Positions 35,501-47,028 of a stretch of 64,000 bases of DNA are shown piece by piece. This DNA is from Zygnema circumcarinatum. Its lineage: Eukaryota > Streptophyta > Zygnematophyceae > Zygnematales > Zygnemataceae. Location of the stretch: NCBI GenBank assembly GCA_037447605.1, contig CM074805.1, positions 4,718,454 through 4,782,453 of the forward strand, read 5' to 3'. The position numbers and the translations under genes are program-made. Positions within the stretch are counted from its first letter, which is position 1, and every line of letters starts with the position of its first letter. A model generated the notes under the pieces. It was not told where the DNA came from, made no database searches, and saw only the letters and a list, made by a program, of their open reading frames with translations.

Positions 35501-36496
35501 AGTTTCCATTCTGGGCATAGATTTCTCTGGCAACCGTATCAATTCTGAAACCGATTGCAATTCACGGAAAGGCATTCGTAACGACAGGCCCTACCTCCTT
35601 CGGAAACAAACCTCGTAGCTCCTCAAGAGTTTCTTTCTCTCTCTGTTCAGCGGCGATTCTCTGACAACCCATGACCAATGCTCATCAACACAGGATATAT
35701 GCAGAAGTAACATTCAACTCCTCAGCCCACTATCATATGACAGGACATCCAGGCCTTCGAGCATTGAAACTCCAACTTAAATTAAAAGTGAACATTCTAA
35801 TGCTGGACGCACGCATTACATCGACCTTGAGTCAACAAAATCCCTGAAGGTAATAAATATGAAACAAGTTCGTGATACGAACTTGCGGTTTGCTAGGCTG
35901 TATCAAGCAGGCCCAGACAATATGCGCTAAACCAATCCCTGTTCACGTGTAGGGGGTTGTTCTGTTTAATGTGAGCCGCAATAACGAAAAAGCATTTGCT
36001 GAATACTGTGCAGTGGTCTAACGTTTGCTACTGCCAGAAACATTGCGAGGATCATGGACAGTACCTGCGACACCAAGCCATTGTCGTCTAATTCGCCTGC
36101 GAGAAACAAAGCATAAATGAAGGAACGAAATAGAAGTGAACATAAGCGACATTCAAGCTGATCATAAACAAGCCTCCAACCAAGATGAGGTTGAAAAGAA
36201 GGCATCTCGCAATGAACACCTCTAGTAAACATGCCTAATCCACCGTTGTGTAGCCTAAGCCAAACAATTATCTCGGATACCAGAAGTAATTAAATCTGAA
36301 TGAGACTTTCCTCCTCGAAAAAAACCAGGGACAAGTGAGAGTTGAACTCACCGGCATCTAAGGAAATCAACCCTGTGAATCTTCCAGATAGATAGTAGGG
36401 TGCCAGGCAGACACACAAGAAGAGAGAAATGAATCCGGAATATCGAAATGCCCGGTTTCGGAGTCGAGCGTTCCCAAATTTCTTGGCAGGTGGCAT
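29554..36496 (-). CDS. GAUT1-like: GAUT1-like alpha-1,4-galacturonosyltransferase (GT8)
   Basis: Sixteen exons close to 750 residues: 36352-36496, 36065-36096, 35595-35660, 34760-34873, 34450-34612, 34159-34268, 33442-33803, 32948-33065, 32460-32747, 32262-32321, 31944-32066, 31458-31643, 31020-31136, 30600-30692, 30088-30230, 29554-29686. It is a type II Golgi membrane protein, with a basic cytosolic tail and one membrane segment at ~20-36, then stem and coiled region (AMVKKLRALVQSAEDQ). The GT8 catalytic domain follows: YHYALFSDNVLAAAVVVNST, HIVTDRLNYGAMKMWF, the Mn-binding DDD at 575-577 in KVLFVDDDIVVQKD, NGAVETCGLSFHRYDKYLNF, GWAYGMNVFDL, LWKLGTLPPGLITFY, HVLGLGYNP, HWNGNMKPW. GAUT1 adds galacturonic acid from UDP-GalA to homogalacturonan; in Arabidopsis it is anchored by GAUT7. 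The C-terminal CNINE resembles GAUT1 (CNINP), at 750 versus 673 residues. Confidence 0.96.
30238..30260 (-). repeat. Homopolymer T23 before a GAUT1 acceptor
   Basis: An A-run on the plus strand is a T-run on the gene strand, immediately followed by CTGCAG and the exon at 30230. It acts as an unusually pure polypyrimidine tract and will be length-unstable. Confidence 0.85.
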
Positions 36497-37384
36497 TCTT
36501 CCAAAAGCTTATACATCTGCTGCCTCTAGACGAACTGTCGAAACTCTAGAGCAAACAGCCACTTCCTTCAGGCAGTTCATGTCCGTGGAAGTCTACAAGT
36601 AGCAGATGGCCGGAACGCGCTTCCCTACAATGATTTCAAGCACGGAATGAATGAAAAAAAGCAAAGGTTGATCTCCAGCTATTCGTGGCATTCTTGATGA
36701 GAATGAGATGCTGCTGTCGCCGAGTCAATTCTGGTGACAATCTCTCTCTCTGCAATGTGGATCAACCAAAGAAGCCCGAGCAAGCTGCCATTCTTTTCCT
36801 TCCTAAAATCAAGATAAATCACCTCCTCTGCCAGTCACAGATAACGTCAGCTCCTTCATCAACAAACCCTAATTTCTTGTAAGCAAGCTTAGAATATTGC
36901 CATGCAGGGAACCTTACAAGCTTTCACCTCTGCTTTGAAATGAATCCCTCCAAATTAGGGTTTTCGTACGGTTCCGAACCTCCACCGAACCTCATACCGT
37001 ACGTCAGATCGCATCAGACCGTACGACCGTAGAATTTGTACCTGCTTTACCAGACGAGAACTGCGAAGGACAAAAGGTTGATCTGAACAATCTCCGTCTG
37101 TTAACCCACAAAATCGAGGTCGTAGTCTGCAATTCTATTGGATATTCCACAGTATACCCTTCTTCGAATGTCGAACCCACCAGTACGGCGTCGGTTGGAT
37201 ACAGTTATGTACGGTACATGATTCTCTTTTGGATTTTCCGAACCTTTCCCGAACCAGATGTTTGGTTTGCCTTGTCTTTTGCTGCTTCCTTGGCTCTTGC
37301 GCTCGCAGGAAGTGACAGAGGGAGGGAGAGGTGGGGGAGAGAGGGAGAAAGAGAGGAGAAGCTGAGAACCATGCGGGGGCCGCC
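36497..37384. promoter_or_regulatory. Head-to-head promoter GAUT1-like / orphan membrane protein
   Basis: In this 0.9 kb region GTACGG or its reverse complement CCGTAC occurs five times in 249 bp: 36966-36971, 36997-37002, 37019-37024, 37183-37188, 37209-37214. CCGTAC is close to the core bound by plant SBP/SPL factors, and to the GTAC copper-response core of green algae. A telo-box-like AAACCCTAA is near 36866 and an inverted copy near 36955. Confidence 0.5.
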
Positions 37385-37897
37385 ATGGTGCCGTTGCTGG
37401 TGTATACGTACCATCGGAGACCACAATGGCGGGCCCCCATAGCTTTCCTGATAGTATTCATCCTGGTCGCGCCATTGGTGCTGCTCTACTTGGTACCGCT
37501 GCCTCGGACGCTGGTCTCTCTCCAGCAGCGGGAGTCCCTGCACCTCACCATTCCTCTCTTCAGCTCGGCTAACTGGACAGTGACAGTTCCTTGGCCCTCG
37601 GACTTTTTCCAGTTTAGGGTTCCGTTCAGTCGTGCATCACAGAACAATGCAGCAGAGATCTTCGTGCCAACAGCTTCCCCAGCTGCGGCTCCTATGCTGT
37701 CCGACGGCGCTCCTGGAGATCCTTCTGCTGGGACTCTTGAGGCTCCTCCGCCACCTGTGACGGCTTATCACTCGAGAAAGCAGCAATATTCCGTGCGTAT
37801 TTCAAGTGATGTTGCGCTTCCAGTTTCGACTCCAGTTTCATCGCCAGTTCCAGCTACGGCTTCAGGTGCAGCAGGATCTGCTGAGCAGCCTACTTAG
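37385..37897 (+). CDS. Small single-pass membrane protein, unrecognised
   Basis: This is a single-exon frame of 170 codons starting at the ATG at 37385. Residues 1-16 are basic (TYHRRPQWR). Residues ~17-40 form one strong membrane segment (APIAFLIVFILVAPLVLLYL), suggesting a type II signal anchor. The rest is Ser/Pro/Ala-rich, with NWT as a possible N-glycosylation site and PPPP and SPVP runs, as in a short secretory-pathway stem. I recognise no family. It begins 0.9 kb from the divergent GAUT1-like gene, but any link to pectin synthesis is speculative. The frame could also be the first exon of a gene whose remainder is not visible. Confidence 0.5.
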   Translation: MVPLLVYTYHRRPQWRAPIAFLIVFILVAPLVLLYLVPLPRTLVSLQQRESLHLTIPLFSSANWTVTVPWPSDFFQFRVPFSRASQNNAAEIFVPTASPAAAPMLSDGAPGDPSAGTLEAPPPPVTAYHSRKQQYSVRISSDVALPVSTPVSSPVPATASGAAGSAEQPT

Positions 37898-38954
37898 TGC
37901 ACGGAAACACACGAAGGGGGTTCTTTGAAGGCGACTGGATACAAAAAATGTTTGTTTTGATTTAGAGGAGGTGAAGCACATCCGCCATTTACTTGATGAA
38001 ATTTTGTTAGGCAAATAGAGCAGCCATGTGTATGGGGCATGCCCTTCCTACGGCCTCGATCGTACAGGGTTCAGGCAATGCCATTTTTTTATTCTCAGTT
38101 AGAATCAGGTTCAATAAGCTAAAAGCATGGCAAATGTGTGGAAATCAGCGGAATTTAGAAGTCCCTGGTAATGGAAGTGAAGCCAGGAGCTCGACGGGAC
38201 ACTCTGGATGATGAGGAAACCCATTCCTGGAACATAGTCGTGAGTAACTTCTGCCTCGTTTAAATTCCATTGCATCTATCCATTATTTAAGAAATTATCG
38301 ATCTTTGATGCAGTTATTTGTTTCACTTTAGTTTGGTTTCATCTTCAAGTATTTTTCAGTGAGCTGCCGGTCTGTGAGATCTCACTCGTGAAGCTGGGGA
38401 GGACTGTCAAACAATGTGTCAGACTGCTGGTCGGAATTGGATGATGCAGTCCACTATCTTCATTGTCATTTGTCCCTTGCTAGCTTAATCTAGGGTAGTG
38501 TTCAGATCTTGTACGTGTAGCATTTTATTTGTTGCATCTTTGGTTATTGAAAGAAGTGCTGACGTATTACTTTTGGAAAGAAGTTGCAGATGAGATAAGG
38601 GCCTTCAACCACTTCCGAAGCACAAGATATTAGTCTACAACCGACGCAGAAGGCGTATTTGGGGCTCGTATGCTCTTGAGCGTGAATAATCCTGGCAACA
38701 AATTCATTCCGTTTTTTCGAGTTCTTCGCTCGTAGAAGAACGCAATTTAATGTCTATTGCAGGCAAGAAGAGTAGTTGCTTAGCTAGGTAGGATAAATTG
38801 GTCGCGAACATTTTCCTCCCTTTTTTTACTGGGAAACCCTAAGCAGCTGGATTTTTCATGCCTCCTATTTCTCTTCTTGCTGTCCCTATTGGTTCCCGCA
38901 CACTTGCTGAAGGTCTATCTTTGCAAGCCTGTTGCAGTAGCGCTCAGAGCAATT

Positions 38955-39016
38955 CTCTCTCTCTCCCTCTCTCCCTCTCTCTCTCTCGTTCTCTCTCTCT
39001 CTCACTCTCTCTCGCA
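38955..39016 (+). repeat. CT microsatellite
   Basis: CTCTCTCTCCCTCTCTC-type array with a few substitutions, in intergenic DNA. Confidence 0.85.
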
Positions 39017-39622
39017 TTGCTTCTGTGGCTTAGACAGTCCCTGACCTTTGTCTCTTTCTTGTTTTCCATTAGCTCTTTTCCAAGCTCATTGGATTGGAAA
39101 AACAATAGTTTTACGCAGTTCTCGTTCAATTTTTTTTAGTATCGGAGGTTAGCTCAGAGAGTTTAAAATTTAGCTGGAAGTTTGCAAGGTAAGGTTCTTA
39201 ATTCATTTTTTTCATCATGGGCTAGCGCTCGAAATTGATTCTGTATTTCGATTGTTCGTTTTTTCTTTATGGAGCATTGTTTAATTATTCTTTTTTCCTT
39301 GCAGTGCTTTGGGGGATTACCATAAGTGCTTTGAAGCTCAATCGCTTCTAATGCTTGATTTTTTGGAAACAAAATGAAGCAAGAAATGTGACAGGCATTT
39401 TTCATCTCTATCATTTTTCAATTGCCTCCCTCAAAAGGATTGCCATGGCTCATGTAACTGATATTGTAATTATTCCTATATTTATTCTTTTGAATAAACT
39501 TTTGGCCTCGCATACATGTAAATGCCGTTTGGTAGTTAGGCCCTTTTGTTTGGCTCTTCCACCAATGCAGAAGCAGATTCCAGCTCACAGCCTTTTCCGG
39601 TTGTCCTGTTGTTCTTTGTGAC

Positions 39623-39710
39623 CGATGGCTCCACGTGGTTTCTCTTCGCTCCTCGTGGTTTTTCTTCGCTTTTCGTGGTTTCTCTTTGCTCCTCGTGGTT
39701 TCTTTTTTCC
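39623..39710 (+). repeat. Minisatellite, about four ~20-base units
   Basis: Successive units share CGTGGTTTCTCTT and CGCTCCT (for example near 39633, 39654, 39676 and 39698). The array leads directly into the dispersed repeat that follows; the related copy at 53.0 kb has only one unit. Confidence 0.7.
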
Positions 39711-39711
39711 A

Positions 39712-39790
39712 TGTTGTTGGTTTTCTCCATGTACATTTGATGGCATCGCCATCGTCAGATCAATGCAAACTTTTCAAATTTCTAATCACC
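39712..39790 (+). repeat. Dispersed repeat, copy 1
   Basis: CCATGTACATTTGATGGC, three bases, then GCCATCGT. GATGGC-ATC-GCCATC is a perfect 6-bp inverted repeat. A clearly homologous copy lies at 53001-53060. Confidence 0.7.
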
Positions 39791-39911
39791 ATTTGGACGT
39801 GCCCCAATTCCCTGGTACTAACCCACAAACCAACTAACCAAGATCATCATCTCAAGTTTCCGATCACAAAACTGAACCCCAATCAATAGCAAAAACCGTG
39901 GTGGCGTCACT

Positions 39912-39932
39912 TGACGTCATCAGGTTGCAAAC
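39912..39932 (+). promoter_or_regulatory. TGACGTCAT motif extended by GGTTGCAAAC
   Basis: TGACGTCAT is followed after CA by GGTTGCAAAC, 271 bp before the possible upstream ATG at 40183 of the BAR gene. It differs by a single-base indel from the copy at 9649 in the CMK/WDR91 promoter. Confidence 0.5.
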
Positions 39933-40616
39933 CTGGCTTCGAATGTGCGTCATAAAGGGGGTAAACCACCCAATTATTATTTTTGAACCCTCCTCCACAT
40001 GGGGCATAAATGGGGAATAGCGCCCAGGACGAACCGAAAAGTCAGCAAAAACGGCTATAAACCAAACCGCGGCCAGCGATGTGGGCCCCACAGAGCGTCC
40101 GTTGACCAAATGGCAGTCAACGCCTGATTGTGTGACTCTTGGGTCTCTCCACAGCAGCCATTGGAAGGCATGCAGGGCAGCCATGGCTGCTGCAGGACTG
40201 GCGCCGGTCGGCCGTCTTTTTGGCGAACATATGGATAGAGGTGGAGAAGGAGAAAATATTGCGGCTGATGGTCAAGTCGGAATCAAGCAGCTGAATCAGA
40301 TTGTGCTTTTTCTGCCGTGACTTACTCTTAAAAACATGCTGATTAGGGTTTTGCAAAACTTGGTGAAAATGCACAACAGCTCGCTGCTGCCGTGCTTGAT
40401 CAATCCTCGCAGCATGAAGATTTTCTGCTCACATACTCTTTTCCTTAAAGTCTAAGTCGGACCGCAGGTTATGGCTGGTGGAACTTCTTTTTAGTTTCTG
40501 TATTTCTGCTGATCCTCTTCAGAAGAGAAGCATGTGGCTGCTGTCAGAGGCGGGTGCGCGAACTCGCTCTCAAAATCCTCTTGGCCGCTGAGGTATCCCT
40601 TTGTAGTCATGCAAAC

Positions 40617-43600
40617 ATGAAACAGTGGAGAAAGCTTACTGGTACGGCGGCTTCCAAAGGGAAGCCGCCCTTGCAGATTGTTGTGCCTCCACAGTCACAG
40701 CCCTCTGCTCAACAGAATGCTCCAGCTATTGGCCCCCCTTCCCTGCCACCTCCACCTTCAGTCCCGCCTGAAGGCCTGACTGGGGAAGACTCTATCGAGG
40801 ATGAGTTTAGGCGTGGAATGCAGGTAAAGATTATAGGAACGCTGGTGACATTTACAAAGGCTCAGCATGGAAGAAGTTTGTTATCCCATGCAGCATTTGT
40901 CTGTGTACGGCTTGTTCGTGCTCATTTGCAACCGTAGGGTAGTCTTACTATGTGGTACATGCATTTTGTCTCGGTATATTGTTTACTGCACGGAAAATTT
41001 TGCACAATGCCGCCTTCATTCCGTCGAAATTCTTGTTAAGTTATATCAAATTGAGACAGTACGTGCAATGTGGAGGTGACATGACACAAACGGGGGTGGA
41101 AATACTGCAGGAGGTACAAGTAATGCGCGACAAATACGATGGCCTCCTCAAAGCTGCTCATACAGTTCAAAAGTCCGCCACTAGTAAGTTTATCCTGATA
41201 GGCGTTTGTGAATAATACTATGTCTTCGGTCTATGAATGAGTTCTCGACATTTTGCACCATCAATTGACTAGCTTCCTCCCTCTTGCACCCTTGATAGAC
41301 CAGGGACAGCTACGTTATTGACATTCTATAGAGCTTAAATGCCGAGGAGAATCGAGGCATGGATACTTTTTGTCGAAAGAATTTTCCGTAAGAGTCGGGC
41401 TCGAAGGTCTCACGCACTTGCGTTGGATCAGAGGAAGTGCGCCTGTAGAGCCTATTGTTCTCCATAGCTACTGCTGATTTCCATGGCCACATAGGACTTT
41501 AACTTAAGGTTTGATTGCTCACATCTTTTAGTGAACTTGCAGGATTTTGAAACGTTTGTTTAAATGCATCAGAAAAAATTTGAATACATCCTTCCAGCAC
41601 AGCAATAATTTTGTATTTAAGTATCCTCTGTAGGATTGTACCTGAACCAATGATGCCAATATGCAGCGGTTTTTTCTCTTGTGTGGGTGTGCCTGCAGGC
41701 TTCTCTGAGGCGTTTGAGGAGTTATCAGCTTATTTGGCAGACAACTTTGGAGTTCAAGAGGGCGATATAGGAGATGTGTTCCTCAGTGCTTCTCGTGTGG
41801 AGGAGGGCATAGCGCAACTCTTCAAGATATATGTGCGAAATACACTAACACTTCCTTTCTCATGATGAGAGCACTCGCAGCGCTTTTTGCATAGCTTGTC
41901 ATTGGCAGGATGACCTATAAGCGATAGGCTTGTGCGCCATTTTTAAAGTTGCTTGTCAACTCGTTCTCTCTAGCAATTCTAGATATTGAGTGCCTGTTTG
42001 AGGTGAAGTTGTCAGAAGTGCGAGATCTCTGACTCATATTTTTTTTTTTATGGCGCTGTAGGGCGCACATGTGAAACAAACAATATCCACTCCAACTGAG
42101 AATCTTCTCAAGGATTTGGAGCAAGTGGAGGTGTGTTTCCCTTAGGAACAATGAGGCACACATGCTGCGCTTATTTTTTAAATGCCTCTCTTCTCTTTGA
42201 GCATCTCGTCCTCAAACTGGCAGTCCTTGAAGTTGGTGAATGGCTCAATATTTTGGCTGTCAATGATTTTTTCTTTTCCTTTTTGCCTGCGCAGGAAACC
42301 AAAAAGCAATACGAGGAAAAAAGGTAAGGTTTATTTATACTGCTGCTGACTCTATAGCATTGTATTCTCTTGAACAGTGTTGACATGTTGCTCAATTATT
42401 GATACTGTTCTAGTAAATTCTCGACAATCGAGTGGAGGTGGGTCGACGTACAGCAAAAACATCAGTAATGAATTATGATTCAGGAAAGAAACTAGTCCAG
42501 ATGTCCTTGGAGCAGGACGATTTATGTATTGCTGTCTCAGGCTGAAGAGAAGTACTTCACTAACCTTGTCTTATTGAAGAGGAGCATGATTGCTGACCAG
42601 TTTTATTTCATAGCGGACGAGCATTTTAGGGCTTTATGGTGTATAAACGAGCTCCCTTTTTTTCCAAAGCTCCTCGTTGAGGCCACGGATGGGTTTCGGT
42701 GCTTGTCCCATATACACCAATAAATTAGGCTAAAAACTAAATGGGCGGAGTAACCTGCGCGTTAACCTGCCTTTCTGTGCATAATTGACTTTATACGGCT
42801 AGCTTGTCTACTTTGAAGATCGGCTATATAGTAAAGCATGAAGACTTTGGCTGTATGTTTTTAAGGGGAAATGTATTGGAGTGACAAAATGTCATAGCGT
42901 TTAGTCAGCGACGAGGTTCCTTTTTTTTGCAGGGAAACTGATCTCCCCATCTAAAAATATGCTTTCCTGCTTTTCATATTTTAGAGGCGGATCCGGTGAC
43001 AGTGTTACCACTGCTATTACGGTCTTTGGACTATGTCAGAACAGGCTGTAGTAAGTGTTTAGCCTATTGTAATTTACACCATCTTCGCTAGCGAAATATG
43101 ATTCAGTATGATTCACTCGTTGGTGAAACTCTCCAGCCAGTGGGTACCAGGAATTGTTTCTGCGCCCTCTAATTTTATCGTGAACATGTGGTGACCTTGA
43201 TGTTCAGGCATGCTTATGAACAAAAGCTGCTAGCAGCTAAGATCCGGTTGAAGAATGGAAAATCCGATGTAGATTTACCTGGAAAAGAAGAGTTTGATGA
43301 GATTGCGATGACGCTTGGGTGCCGTCTCCTATCTTTGGAACAGCGACGACCTCGCAGCCTCTTGACACAGCTTGTCCGCCATCACTTTGCGCAGGTTAGT
43401 GTACTAACTGTACGTAACAGGGTCATGCAACTTTTTGCTGTAGAACCTCTTGTCCCTCCAGTCATTTGGTAGACACATCCTGGACAGCTGAGTCAGCGGA
43501 AAATTTCTAAACTTTGATCTGATGTGTCGCGTTGCTGTTTAGCTGATCGAATTTTGCAGTATTGGCGCTTCTGGGCAAGAGATAAGCGTATGACTATTTC

Positions 43601-46600
43601 TGAACAAATCGTTGTTCTAAAGTCTCGTGCTGTTGTGGTGGACGTTGTTACCTTCTACATGCATACTTCCTTCAGTTTTCTTACTCCAGCCAGTTTTGTG
43701 CAGATTCGTCTTTTCAAAAGAAGTCTACAGAAACTCCTAGCAATGGAAGCAACAGTACAGCGTGTGGTGCGAGAGAAGAATATTTCGAGAACACTTCAAC
43801 CGACAGAGTGGGAAGCTGATGAGGAAGGGAATCAGGAAGAGGAAGTTGAAGAAGAGAGCGAAGACGAAGAACAGGATGCAGATGAAGATGAAGATGAAGA
43901 CCTTTCTAGCAACACTACTAGTGAACCTCTGTCAAGTCAAGTACGTCAAGTTTGGGCAATCTTTGAGTTGAATGAAGAAGGGTTAGGGTCCTCAAGTTTA
44001 GGATAGCCTGTCTAATTTATGACTGGGAAGGGCTGAGGTAAGATGTCCATTGTGCATAATCTTCAACATCTTGGGATTTGAAAACGAGCTTTCAATGTAG
44101 GGAAACAATGCTGAATCCGTTAACATGGAAAGGTGAGATTCTGCATGTTACTCACTTTCGTATCGAGTTGGGAAAATGATTGCAGGGTATGGCGTCGTTG
44201 GCTCCTAGTGGAGATCTGTCAGTTGATACGACCGCCCCAGTCTTGGCAGAGGTAGTGTCTGCTCATCATGCTGTCAATGTCATCGTAATATAATCGATCC
44301 AACGAGTAATTCGAGCTGTCAACTCGACGTTATGTCTTACTTTCTCGCTGAGGATTGTCTTAAAAATGTATTTGTAATGTCATTTGCACAAGCTATGGCA
44401 AAGTCCACTGCACAGTTTGTTAGGAGGTGGTCAAACTGTGATGCCAAAGTAATGTACAGATGCCGAAAAAATGTGCGACAGTCACAAAGTCACACTGACT
44501 CAATTGTAGGGGTACCTTTGGGAATTGTGAATTTACAGCTTCAAGAACTCCCGAAGGAGATGCCGGTCGAATGGAGCACTCTTCTTTCCAGCTTGGATCA
44601 GACCCTCAAGGGCATGGGTGTGGAGACTATGGATGTAGGAGATGCTGTATTTGCCATGAATGCAGTTCTCTCAGCAGCTGCACATTCTGGGAAGGAGGCA
44701 GTTGTTCTGCGGAAGTCCCGGAGCCTTCATGGTAGCTACTCAGCTCCTCTTTCCCAGGACGGCTTTTCACTGAGTACCCATCTGGGTACGAAGAAGACAG
44801 AGACGCCACTTTTTCAGCCAAGCGCACCTGAGCTGGCCAGGCGCCTTCCTCGAGGATATGGTGCGGCTCCTGTTGGCACTGCAGCGTATCATGTCACTCT
44901 TCCTCCATCTAACCCGTCAGGGGGTTCTGCAACTGCTAATGCTGGCATTAATCTGACTGCGAATACTGGCAGTGCAGCCATCGCACGTGCACCTAACTCT
45001 AGGCCAAACTCAGTGAGTATGTCTGGGCCGCTACCTCAACCACCACTTTTAGATCCCGTCTTACAGAGATCAGCAGGGCAGCCGTATTCAGCCCCACATT
45101 TCCCAACTGGCCTTTCTGCTCCAGGCTACGGTCGTAGCAGATATGTCAGTAGGTCAGGGCCCATACCATCGCCTCTAGGCTCGCACCCTCGGGTGGGTTC
45201 CATTACTGTTCCACCCTTTGCTGTGAACATGTCAGGGCCACTACCAAGCCCCTCCGCAGTGGAAAGGGCCGGCGCCAAGGAGCGAACGAGTGGTCCAAGC
45301 TTTGCGATACCACTTTCTAATGATTCACAACACAGCAGTCCTCAATGGCACAGCAGTAGTGGTTTGCGAGAGATTGCTGGAAGTACAAAAATATCGCGTC
45401 CGCGATACTACAGTGGACCCCTGGACTCTAGCAGCCTAATATATGGAACCCGAGCAGGCTCCATAGGAACCAACCCTGCTCGTCGTGCAGAACCTTTATA
45501 TAAGTCGGGTCCCATCGCAAGGTCTCCACTTGGCAGCATCACCTCGCCGTCTTCATCCCCTCCTCGCATTTCAGAGTTGTACTTATTACCGCCTCCTCCT
45601 TTAAACTCCTCACCTGGCTCCTCGCATGTTTCTCCCTCTCCCTCTACCATGTCACTTTCTACGTCATATTCTGCCCCTGTACTGAAAGCTCCTCCAGGTG
45701 TAGCTGCACCCCTTCCTCTCCCAACCCCTAACGAAACTAGCAGGAATTCATCTCTCATTTTTCCTTCAACAAATAAGCCTGTTAGTCGAACCTTTAATAC
45801 ATCGAAACGGCCATCTGTGCCAACAATTCTTTCAGAAGGCAGTGAAGAAGGGGAGTCGCCTCGTCCCAGCAGCTCGCCGGTATGTGGCTCCTTTCCTCCT
45901 AAGGGTTAGGCACGGAGGCTGGCTGTTCTGTACAATTATTATGTAATGACCAGCCTAAGTTATCTAAAATTTGTGAAGGTGCAAGGAGCCTGTAACAATG
46001 GATTTTCATCTCACAGCTTGAAATTTTATTTCTACATCACAAGTGTTTTTTTTTTTTTTCTTAAATCGAGCGTGACCTTCCCTCCACCATTGGAATAGTG
46101 TTGTCGATACTTAATTCCAGTCGCTCGATCACAAGAATCAATGTCAATGAACACTTAAAGATTCACACAACCAGCTGTGCACATCCCGTAGAGACACTTC
46201 CCAAGTATACGTTGCACTTCTATATGTCCCTACCCTTCTCCTCTTCCTCCTCTTGACTTCTCGTCTCGTTGATTGCGCTTTCTCTCTTTGCCTGATGCGT
46301 GTTTTGTCTTACACATGCTGTGCAGCGACTCTTTCGAAGTGTATCGTTATCTTCTACAGAGAGTGGGGCTTCGACGGTTGCTCCACTACGAGGGGAGGAG
46401 CTCTCCTTCGCCCGCACTTTTGACAGGCAGAGTGGAAGTCTGCGCTCGGCATCAGGGCGCTTGGGCAGCTCAGCTTCATCGGTGCCCATGCGCCTTGCTG
46501 GCGAGCGAAGCACAGTGCAAAGTGAGTGGGTTCATTCTCACATAGTCTTTTTAGGTCTTAAGGATTTAAAATGTTTCCTTTGGCTTCTACGGTCTTAACT

Positions 46601-46685
46601 TTCCTTGACATTTAATCCGGTTAGCTAGTCTCTCTTAATCTGCTTTTGGGTTTGACTCGAATTCTGCACGGCTGTTTCTCTCCCC

Positions 46686-46740
<55 letters not shown>

Positions 46741-47028
46741 TCTCACTCATGCACACACACACTCTGGGGGGGAGCTGCAGCCTTGGATGGAAACCAACGT
46801 GAGCAGTTACTGGCACAAGTGAGCCGGGAAGACTTCCAGTGGCGGTGGCTGAGTGACGACAGGCCCAACAGTGTGGCCACAGTGCCTGTCTGGACGGGCA
46901 TGCCACCTCCCGCAAAGGAAGCTTTTCTCAAAACACTCGCTTCGGCTGTACTCACTCGAAGGAGTGTGGACGGGCAGTCCCAAACTGTGGAGGCAGGAGC
47001 CATTGCAGAGCTCATCAACAGCAGATAA
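40617..47028 (+). CDS. BAR/AH-domain protein, At2g33490 family
   Basis: Eleven exons close to 928 residues: 40617-40823, 41111-41183, 41699-41832, 42062-42130, 42295-42323, 43208-43394, 43704-43940, 44186-44251, 44539-45879, 46326-46521, 46781-47028. Residues ~70-300 match the N-terminal BAR-type helical bundle of plant At2g33490-like proteins: VMRDKYDGLLKAAHTV, the membrane-facing HVKQTISTPTENLLKDLEQV, RSLLTQLVRHHFAQ. BAR domains bind and curve membranes. An acidic run follows, then a long Ser/Pro-rich region with recurring SGPLP/SGPIP motifs, as in the Arabidopsis protein. The last ~80 residues (FQWRWLSDDRP, TVPVWTGMPPPAKEAF) are not recognised. The ATG at 40617 (MKQWRKLTG) resembles the family start; an alternative first exon at 40183 is possible. 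Confidence 0.9.
46681..46765 (+). repeat. CT then CA dinucleotide repeats
   Basis: (CT)n followed by (CA)n and a second CA run in the last intron of the BAR gene, ending about 15 bases before the acceptor at 46780. Confidence 0.8.

Larger units (their letters stand above)
37898..40616. other. Intergenic region upstream of the BAR gene
   Basis: No gene is supported in 37898-40180.It holds a CT microsatellite (38955-39016), a GTGGTTTCTC minisatellite (39623-39710), one copy of a dispersed repeat (39720-39790) and a TGACGTCA-containing promoter motif (39912). At 40183 an ATG opens a 39-codon stretch that could splice from about 40303 to an acceptor at about 40540 in frame with the BAR protein, giving it an alternative N-terminus. 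Confidence 0.5.
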
